This document shows, piece by piece, positions 13,116-16,830 of a stretch of DNA of 16,830 bases. The stretch covers positions 1-16,830 of the forward strand of contig JBBQHA010000069.1 in NCBI GenBank assembly GCA_038323475.1, in the 5' to 3' direction. The DNA comes from SZAS-103 sp038323475. GTDB lineage: Bacteria > Pseudomonadota > Gammaproteobacteria > Xanthomonadales > Xanthomonadaceae. The position numbers and the translations under genes were made by a program. The stretch's first letter is position 1, and each line of letters starts with the position of its first letter. A model generated the notes under the pieces. The model saw only the letters and a list, made by a program, of their open reading frames with translations, was not told the DNA's origin and searched no databases.

Positions 13116-15560
13116 TCAGTGCGTCGGCAGCAGGCGCAGCGTGTGCGTCGTCGTGCCGGGCAGGAACGGCGTCGCTTCGCCGCGCACCCACGCGGAATGG
13201 CCGGCGCCCCAGAACGGCGACAACGGATTGCCGCTCTGTCCGCCGGGCATTTCGATGATGCCGTCCGCTTCGTGCCCGGGCGACACAACCATCCGTTCGG
13301 ATGCGCCAAAATTCGGCGCCGCGACGCGCGGCATGTTGCTGTCGCCGGGCAATGGATCGGCCGGCATGCACAGGAAGCGTTTCGCGAACGGGATCGCGCC
13401 CGCAAGCGGATGGCAGATCGCCGCGGTATTGCGTTCTCCCCACGCGCGTTGCGCGAGCGGGCCGTGCTTTTGGAGGTCGGAGTCGGCCTGACGTGCGGCA
13501 TCGACCAGCAAGGCATCCCAGGTATCGTATTTCCGCGGCAGCAGGTTCGCCGGACGTTCGGTGACGAGTTCCCACGCGACGCCTTCAAGCTGCTCCAGGG
13601 CGGGCATCGTGAAGTCCTTGCCGAGCGCGACTTCAGCGGGTGCCATCAATCCCTGCTGAATGCGATCGAGCACCGACAGCCGCCACGCGCGCACGATCCG
13701 ATAACTCACAGCATCTGCGGAAGCATGCGCGTCCCAAGTCCGCGTCGCGGCCTCGATGCGCTGCAACGCCGGATCCTTCGACGATTGCACGAGCGCACGC
13801 AACTGCTTCCACCAGCGTTCGAGGAAGAGTGTGCGGTCGTCGAGCTGGATCGCGAGCAGGTCCTTTTCGGTGAACGTGTTCTTCGCGAACAGGTCGTCGC
13901 GAATCTGCTTCGCGCGCGCGCCGAGGGCGTAGCCGGAGTCGCCGATGGTGGCGAGGTCGGTGCCGTCGGTGACGCGGTTGTTGGCGGTCCAGAGGCGGTT
14001 GCTGGCTGGATTCAAAACGACGGGGTTTCGTTCTTGCCATTCCACGAAGGCATTTCCCCAGCCGACACATAAAGACTCAGGAGGCACTTGTGGAGACACG
14101 GTTCCCGGAATCGCCCGTGGTACTGGTCGAATTGGAGGCGGAAACTCGAGCGGCAACTTGCGGTCACACCCGGACGAACCGAAGCTGCTTGGAATCCGTC
14201 CGGCTATCGTCCACGCAACATGCCCATTGCGATCAACGACGAGCATGTTCTGTGCCGGAATGCCCGCATGGTTCGCCATGTGCACCGCGGTGTCGATGTT
14301 CTGTGCGCGTGCGATGTCCATCGAATCCAGCGTTAAGCCGCCAGGAAAATGAGCGGTCCAAATCTGCGAGAGATCTGTTGTTTTCCCCGATACATCGGGC
14401 ATGAGTGTTCCTTCGACGCCCTCGACAACATTCAAGCGGAATGGCGTCTCTCCCTTGATGAATATGGTCTCAACGACCTGTCGTTCCGGCTTCCTGCTTT
14501 GATCGCATGCAGCGCCATGTGCGTCATCGCAATCCTTTACCCAATCCATCCAGTCTCCATAGCTGTTCGTAAATCCCCACGCCACGTGCGTATTGCTGCC
14601 CACGATCACCCCGGGCACGCCGGGCAAGGTAAAGCCGCTGACATCCACCTTGCCGTCCTGCGCTTTCGCATCGGCGTACAGCAATCGCGCGCGAAACCAG
14701 ATGTCCGGCGCGCGCAGGCCGAGATGCATGTCGTTCGCGACGATCGCGCGGCCGTCCTTCGTCAGCGCGCCGGCGACCGCGAAGTTGTTGCTGCCTGGCA
14801 TGTTCGGATCGACGTAGGGTGGACTGCCATCGATGCCTGGTGCCGGCAGCTTGCGCAGATCGAGCGTCGCGGCATCGGGCAACGCGACATTGCCGCGGAC
14901 CACGCCTTCCAGCGGCGCGTCCCATTCGGTGCCGTCGGCTGCGATCAGTTTGTAGAGCGCCCCTGGCACGGCCTGCTTGATCCGCCACATCGCAAGTTCG
15001 CGTTCGTTCGTGCCGCCTTGCAGGTCGAAGAACATCGCATAGCCCGCGAGTGCCGTATCCGACAACTGCCATGGCTCGGGCTTCGATTGCAGCAGCAGGT
15101 AGGGCCAAGGACGCACGCGCAGATCGGCGAGTCCGGCATTCACACCGTCAGTGTAGGCCTGCAGCAGCGGCAGATTGTTGCCGGCAATTGTGTCCAGCTG
15201 GTCGAGCGCGCGTGCGCGCAGCCGGTGCACGCGATGCTGCTTGTCGAGATCAAGCGCGATCTTGCCGAACAGCTCGGACAGTTCGCCAGCTGCGGAGCGA
15301 CGCAGCAGGTCCATCTCGAAGAAGCGTTCCTGCGCATGCACGTAGCCGAGTGCGCGCATCGCATCGGCCTCGTTCGCGGCGTGGATCGTGACCACGCCGA
15401 GCGCATCGCGTTCGATGTCGACCGGCGCGGACAGGCCGGGCAGGGCGACGTCGCCATCGAGCCTGGCGAGGCTGCCGTGCAGCAGCCACCAACCGGTCCC
15501 GAATGCAAGAACGATGAGGATCAACAGTGCGAACGCGCCGCGCTTGAGCCATCTGATCAT
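13116..15560 (-). CDS. Penicillin acylase family Ntn hydrolase, membrane-anchored
   Basis: The product has 814 residues. It has an N-terminal hydrophobic segment (about 9-27, preceded by RWLKR) that directs it to the periplasm. G256-S257 in MPGSNNFAVAG is the expected autoproteolysis site; S257 becomes the catalytic N-terminal nucleophile of the beta chain. Other family segments are VANDMHLGLRAPDIWFRARL, VAWGFTNSYGDWMD and NRLWTANNRV. The family hydrolyses amides, including beta-lactams and acyl-homoserine lactones; the substrate here cannot be told. ATG 15560 is preferred over 15566 because GGGGGA lies 5 nt upstream. The stop is 12 nt before a possible lipoprotein start. The middle of the gene has unusual base composition. 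Confidence 0.93.
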   Translation of the reverse strand: MIRWLKRGAFALLILIVLAFGTGWWLLHGSLARLDGDVALPGLSAPVDIERDALGVVTIHAANEADAMRALGYVHAQERFFEMDLLRRSAAGELSELFGKIALDLDKQHRVHRLRARALDQLDTIAGNNLPLLQAYTDGVNAGLADLRVRPWPYLLLQSKPEPWQLSDTALAGYAMFFDLQGGTNERELAMWRIKQAVPGALYKLIAADGTEWDAPLEGVVRGNVALPDAATLDLRKLPAPGIDGSPPYVDPNMPGSNNFAVAGALTKDGRAIVANDMHLGLRAPDIWFRARLLYADAKAQDGKVDVSGFTLPGVPGVIVGSNTHVAWGFTNSYGDWMDWVKDCDDAHGAACDQSRKPERQVVETIFIKGETPFRLNVVEGVEGTLMPDVSGKTTDLSQIWTAHFPGGLTLDSMDIARAQNIDTAVHMANHAGIPAQNMLVVDRNGHVAWTIAGRIPSSFGSSGCDRKLPLEFPPPIRPVPRAIPGTVSPQVPPESLCVGWGNAFVEWQERNPVVLNPASNRLWTANNRVTDGTDLATIGDSGYALGARAKQIRDDLFAKNTFTEKDLLAIQLDDRTLFLERWWKQLRALVQSSKDPALQRIEAATRTWDAHASADAVSYRIVRAWRLSVLDRIQQGLMAPAEVALGKDFTMPALEQLEGVAWELVTERPANLLPRKYDTWDALLVDAARQADSDLQKHGPLAQRAWGERNTAAICHPLAGAIPFAKRFLCMPADPLPGDSNMPRVAAPNFGASERMVVSPGHEADGIIEMPGGQSGNPLSPFWGAGHSAWVRGEATPFLPGTTTHTLRLLPTH
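14040..14580 (-). other. Low-GC segment inside the acylase gene
   Basis: By count, the 60-base lines starting at 14341, 14401, 14461 and 14521 have 50-53% GC, while 14581-14640 has 68%. The boundary near 14580 is sharp; the other lies near 14040 by eye. It encodes about residues 327-507 of the beta chain, in frame throughout, with four of the protein's cysteines. This suggests recombination with a less GC-rich homologue. Confidence 0.6.
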
Positions 15561-15583
15561 GAGCATCCCCCGTCGATGCCGCG

Positions 15584-15589
15584 AGCTTA
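15584..15589 (-). promoter_or_regulatory. Possible -10 of the acylase gene
   Basis: On the minus strand TAAGCT lies 24 nt before the ATG at 15560, in the context CGCTAAGCTCGC. No good -35 is found at the right distance, so this is weak. Confidence 0.25.
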
Positions 15590-15666
15590 GCGGATGGCGC
15601 GACGTCAGGCTTTCATGGACGGTCGCATGGGTCGGCGAGCGTGCCCCTCGTCCGCCGTTGGCTGTC

Positions 15667-15683
15667 TCCCCGCAAGCGGGGGA
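15667..15683. repeat. Short REP-like palindrome upstream of the asnB leader
   Basis: CCCCGC and GCGGGG (15668-15673 with 15676-15681) form a hairpin with a 2-nt loop inside TCCCCGCAAGCGGGGGA. The surrounding text (GCCCCTCGTCCGCC before, GAAGGAAGCAAGGCG after) resembles a degenerate intergenic repeat common in proteobacteria. Nothing coding is seen in 15567-15790. Confidence 0.45.
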
Positions 15684-15796
15684 AGGAAGCAAGGCGTTTC
15701 CTGCCGGTCTCCCGATACGCGGGGCGAAGCAGGGCCAGCCGTTTCCCGTTGGGGCCGGTGCTTGCATGCGGCTCGTCAATAAAGCAGGATCGGCAC

Positions 15797-15907
15797 ATGT
15801 CCTTCGACGCTTTCCAGTCCTGCCCAGCAATCGCCATGACCGGCGACTGCGTGTGCGCGAACAACAATCAGAACAATAACGCCAACCTCCAGCAGGCCGG
15901 CGATTAG
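15797..15907 (+). CDS. Asn-rich leader peptide of asnB
   Basis: A 36-codon ORF starts at an ATG with AGGA 7 nt upstream (15786-15789) and ends with TAG. Codons 22-33 read NNNQNNNANLQQ (positions 15860-15895): seven Asn and three Gln codons. The enzyme encoded downstream makes asparagine from aspartate using glutamine. The ORF ends 29 nt before an intrinsic terminator and overlaps strands 1 and 2 of an attenuator-type fold. The frame is open back to 15641, but that extension is antisense-like repeat DNA without a start signal. The leader peptide itself probably has no function beyond ribosome stalling at Asn codons when tRNA-Asn is uncharged. Confidence 0.8.
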   Translation: MSFDAFQSCPAIAMTGDCVCANNNQNNNANLQQAGD

Positions 15908-15972
15908 CGCGTAGAACACACACCGCATCGATCCCCAAGGCCTGCACTGCGAAGTGCGGGCCTTTTTGTTTT
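15840..15972 (+). promoter_or_regulatory. Ribosome-mediated transcription attenuator of asnB
   Basis: Four segments pair as in trp- or his-type attenuators. Strand 1 (CCGGC 15840-15844 and CTGC 15847-15850) pairs with strand 2 (GCAGGCCGG 15892-15900): nine pairs with a 2-nt bulge, the Asn codons lying in the loop. Strand 2 (GCAGGCC 15892-15898) pairs with GGCCTGC (15939-15945) of strand 3: seven perfect pairs, extendable by CGAT/ATCG (15901-15904 with 15927-15930). Strand 3 pairs with strand 4 as the terminator. A ribosome stalled at Asn codons 22-28 would cover strand 1 and leave strand 2 free to block the terminator. A ribosome at the stop codon would cover strand 2 and allow termination. 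Confidence 0.8.
15937..15972 (+). terminator. Attenuator terminator before asnB
   Basis: AAGGCCTGCACT (15937-15948) pairs with AGTGCGGGCCTT (15953-15964) in a 12-bp stem with one G-T pair, closed by the GNRA tetraloop GCGA, followed by TTTTTGTTTT (15963-15972). It lies between the leader ORF and asnB on the same strand, so it must be conditional if asnB is expressed from upstream. Confidence 0.92.
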
Positions 15973-16011
15973 CAGGGTTTTGTCTCACTCACCATCAAGG
16001 GAACTTCCACC

Positions 16012-16830
16012 ATGTGTTCGATCCTCGGCGTTTTCGACCTCCGCAGCGGCACCGACATCTCACCCCTGCGCCCGCTCGCGCTGTCGCTATCCGCGCAACA
16101 GCGCCATCGCGGTCCCGACTGGAGCGGCGTGCATGTCGACCAGGCCGCGATCCTCGTCCACGAGCGGCTCGCGATCGTCGACCCGGCGGGTGGTTCGCAG
16201 CCGCTGCGCTCCGCCGATGGCCGGCTGGTGCTCGCGGTCAACGGCGAGATCTACAACCACCGCGATCTCGAAAAACACCTCGCGCAGCCCTATGCATTCC
16301 AGACCGGGTCGGACTGCGAAGTCATCAACGCGCTGTACGCCGAATGCGACGATGTCGGCGCGTGGATCGGCGGGATCAACGGAATCTTCGCGCTCGCGCT
16401 GTGGGATCGCGAGCAGCAGCGGATCGTGATCGCGCGCGACCACATGGGCGTGTGCCCGTTGTACTGGGGCCACGACGGCGATGGCCGCCTGTGGGTTGCG
16501 TCGGAGATGAAGGCGCTCGCGCGCATCTGCGACGATGTCGCCGCATTTCCGCCGGGCCACTGGTACGACAGCGCGACCGGACAGTGCGCGAAGTATTACG
16601 ACAAGCCATGGCGCGACTACGATGCGGTCGCCGGAGTCGCGGTGTCCGCGCAGGAGTTGCGTGAGGCGTTCGAGGGCGCCGTGCATCGGCAGATGATGAG
16701 CGACGTGCCCTACGGTGTGCTGCTGTCGGGAGGGTTGGATTCCTCGCTCGTCGCTGCATGTGCGGCGCGCTTCGCGCGCAAGCGTGTCGAGGAGGACGAC
16801 CAGACCGAAGCCTGGTGGCCGCGCCTGCAT
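16012..16830 (+). CDS. asnB: Asparagine synthetase B, glutamine-hydrolysing (partial, 5' part)
   Basis: Makes asparagine from aspartate, ATP and glutamine. The first 273 codons are in the window and the frame is open to the edge. Cys2 is the glutaminase nucleophile; RHRGPDWSG at 31-39, HERLAIVD at 50-57 (R52), NGEIYNH at 77-83 (N77, E79) and GSDCEV at 99-104 (D101) form the glutaminase site. SGGLDSS at 239-245 is the ATP-pyrophosphatase loop of the synthetase domain. Similarity to E. coli AsnB extends to the last residues (EAWWPRLH). AGGGA lies 9 nt upstream of the ATG. Expression is probably controlled by the attenuator just upstream. Confidence 0.97.
   Translation, partial: MCSILGVFDLRSGTDISPLRPLALSLSAQQRHRGPDWSGVHVDQAAILVHERLAIVDPAGGSQPLRSADGRLVLAVNGEIYNHRDLEKHLAQPYAFQTGSDCEVINALYAECDDVGAWIGGINGIFALALWDREQQRIVIARDHMGVCPLYWGHDGDGRLWVASEMKALARICDDVAAFPPGHWYDSATGQCAKYYDKPWRDYDAVAGVAVSAQELREAFEGAVHRQMMSDVPYGVLLSGGLDSSLVAACAARFARKRVEEDDQTEAWWPRLH

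Noticed and set aside
11844..14072. Long plus-strand ORF opposite the lipoprotein and acylase genes
   Set aside because: The minus-strand frames carry a signal peptide, Asp boxes and acylase motifs; the plus-strand translation shows none.
14040..14170. Frameshift in the acylase gene near the unusual proline-rich stretch
   Set aside because: I translated the other two frames; both hit stops and carry no family motif, while the main frame keeps GRIP before and NRLWTANNRV after the stretch.
15641..15796. N-terminal extension of the asnB leader ORF
   Set aside because: The 52 extra codons run through a REP-like palindrome and lack a ribosome binding site, while the ATG at 15797 has AGGA at good spacing.
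1..16830. tRNA, rRNA, prophage or insertion sequence with transposase
   Set aside because: No cloverleaf with a conserved TTCRA arm, no rRNA segment and no transposase or integrase reading frame was seen.

Overview
The window reads as a contiguous piece of chromosome from a GC-rich gammaproteobacterium of the Xanthomonadales type (Lysobacter, Xanthomonas or Stenotrophomonas relatives). The evidence is the divergent pair rpsB-tsf / map-glnD-dapD (the same arrangement as in E. coli), then a YffB/ArsC-like gene and dapE, with asnB close behind, plus abundant short palindromic intergenic repeats. I cannot name the genus.

Layout. 1-1986, minus strand: two tandem DegV-family genes (the first cut by the window edge), each with its own nearly identical upstream block. 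1951-4246, minus strand: the translation operon rpsB-tsf, with a sigma70-type promoter, a long highly structured leader, two hairpins between the genes and a good intrinsic terminator. 4269-4350: a REP-like palindromic element. 4375-8665, plus strand: map (apparently leaderless), glnD and dapD, tightly packed. 8714-9259: a small membrane protein with a PH-like domain. 9291-10929, plus strand: yffB and dapE, separated by inverted copies of a short dispersed repeat. 10930-11345: gene-free, occupied by a 12-unit, 17-bp tandem array between two inverted copies of the same repeat. 11346-15560, minus strand: a proline-rich lipoprotein with six Asp-box repeats and a membrane-anchored penicillin-acylase-family Ntn hydrolase that carries an internal low-GC segment. 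15567-16011: a leader region. 16012-16830, plus strand: the first 273 codons of asnB.

The strongest finding is in front of asnB. A 36-codon ORF with a good Shine-Dalgarno carries seven Asn codons and one Gln codon within its codons 22-30. It overlaps four RNA segments that pair in the order 1:2, 2:3 and 3:4 expected of a ribosome-dependent transcription attenuator. Segment 3:4 is a 12-bp GNRA-capped intrinsic terminator with a T-rich tract, 39 nt before the asnB ATG. This looks like attenuation of asparagine synthetase by its own product, sensed as charged tRNA-Asn. I know of no described leader-peptide attenuator of this kind for asnB.

Metabolic logic: dapD and dapE are two steps of the succinylase branch of lysine/diaminopimelate synthesis. 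GlnD senses glutamine for the PII system and AsnB consumes glutamine to make asparagine, so the plus-strand genes lean towards nitrogen and aspartate-family metabolism. The minus-strand genes at 11-15.5 kb encode two predicted cell-envelope proteins.
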